A stretch of 64,000 bases of DNA from Fibrobacter sp. UWR3 (GTDB lineage: Bacteria > Fibrobacterota > Fibrobacteria > Fibrobacterales > Fibrobacteraceae), in NCBI RefSeq assembly GCF_900143055.1, contig NZ_FRCW01000005.1, positions 269,202 through 333,201 on the forward strand. The letters run 5' to 3'. Under the pieces are notes generated by a model that did no database searches, was not told the origin of the DNA, and saw only the letters and a list, made by a program, of their open reading frames with translations. Positions 63,875-64,000 of this stretch are shown one piece after another. Numbering within the stretch: position 1 is the stretch's first letter; the number at the start of each line of letters is the position of its first letter. A program made the position numbers and the translations under genes.

Positions 63875-64000
63875 CGATTTACTTTAGCCTATTTGGTCAA
63901 AAAAGGGCCTATATGACATTTGGGTACCTAAATTTCTCGTAACCCTTTGATTTATAAGGCGTTGTAGCAAATTTTTCTTTTATGGGAAAAATTTGCTTTT

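Noticed and set aside
63875..64000. Possible tRNA or small RNA at the right edge
   Set aside because: No cloverleaf could be drawn; only an A/T-rich stretch with a weak AAATTTTTC/GAAAAATTT inverted repeat.

Overview
The window looks like chromosomal DNA from a Fibrobacter species or a close relative. Four things point there. The gene at 63107-63814 carries the 'Fibrobacter succinogenes major paralogous domain' (TIGR02145) behind a Ser-rich lipoprotein leader. A second lipoprotein (25269-26375) has the same Ser-rich linker. The promoter of lexA contains an exact match to the LexA box published for F. succinogenes (TGCNC-N4-GTGCA). The metabolism fits: a trimeric quinol:fumarate reductase, futalosine-route menaquinone synthesis (MqnE) and a biotin-dependent acyl-CoA carboxyltransferase. 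I see no rRNA, tRNA, CRISPR array, phage or insertion sequence. The DNA is dense core genome, scattered with several families of small palindromic repeats.

Layout. 1-4924: partial GNAT-like gene, lexA with promoter and operator, a DUF2062-DUF1015 fusion, greB, tatD-type hydrolase. 4921-9074: PAS/degenerate GGDEF/EAL protein, a 500-base repeat-rich gap, gdhA. 9096-14751 (minus): an operon of ACP, a fused ketosynthase plus chain-length-factor-like protein, FabG, FabZ, PlsC acyltransferase and patatin lipase, probably making a special acyl or polyene lipid. 14981-20100: carboxyltransferase, prfC, and a two-gene operon of a YkgJ-type cysteine-cluster protein and an SprT/Spartan-like protease with two sliding-clamp-binding motifs. 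20257-24988: four overlapping envelope genes. 24968-25210 (minus): a small ArfA-like ribosome-rescue gene with a terminator inside its coding region. 25269-32729: lipoprotein, tilS, ftsH, folP, cdaA and a SUMF1-domain protein.

32859-43247: M15-like peptidase, small lipoprotein, a pyrD-like / outer-membrane / PDZ-thioredoxin operon, M20 peptidase, sirtuin, mqnE, and an NfeD-FloA membrane operon. 43271-47320: envelope proteins, a polar amino-acid ABC transporter, and an antitoxin-like gene whose PIN toxin partner is reduced to a stub. 47441-51479 (minus): ndk-frdC-frdA-frdB. 51624-61329: a PpiC-TPR lipoprotein, a FadL-like barrel, and tamB-tamA. 61402-63814: ABC ATPase, DUF4116 protein, Fibrobacter paralogous-domain lipoprotein.

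Most notable points: (1) an ArfA-like gene outside Proteobacteria that appears to encode a non-stop mRNA; (2) a bacterial Spartan-like protease with tandem beta-clamp motifs; (3) palindromic repeats inserted in frame in tilS and nfeD and forming the tail of plsC, so that repeat DNA is translated; (4) heptamer arrays arranged as inverted arms between genes; (5) a recurrent TAtmTTTg promoter motif. All functions are read from sequence motifs; no searches were run.
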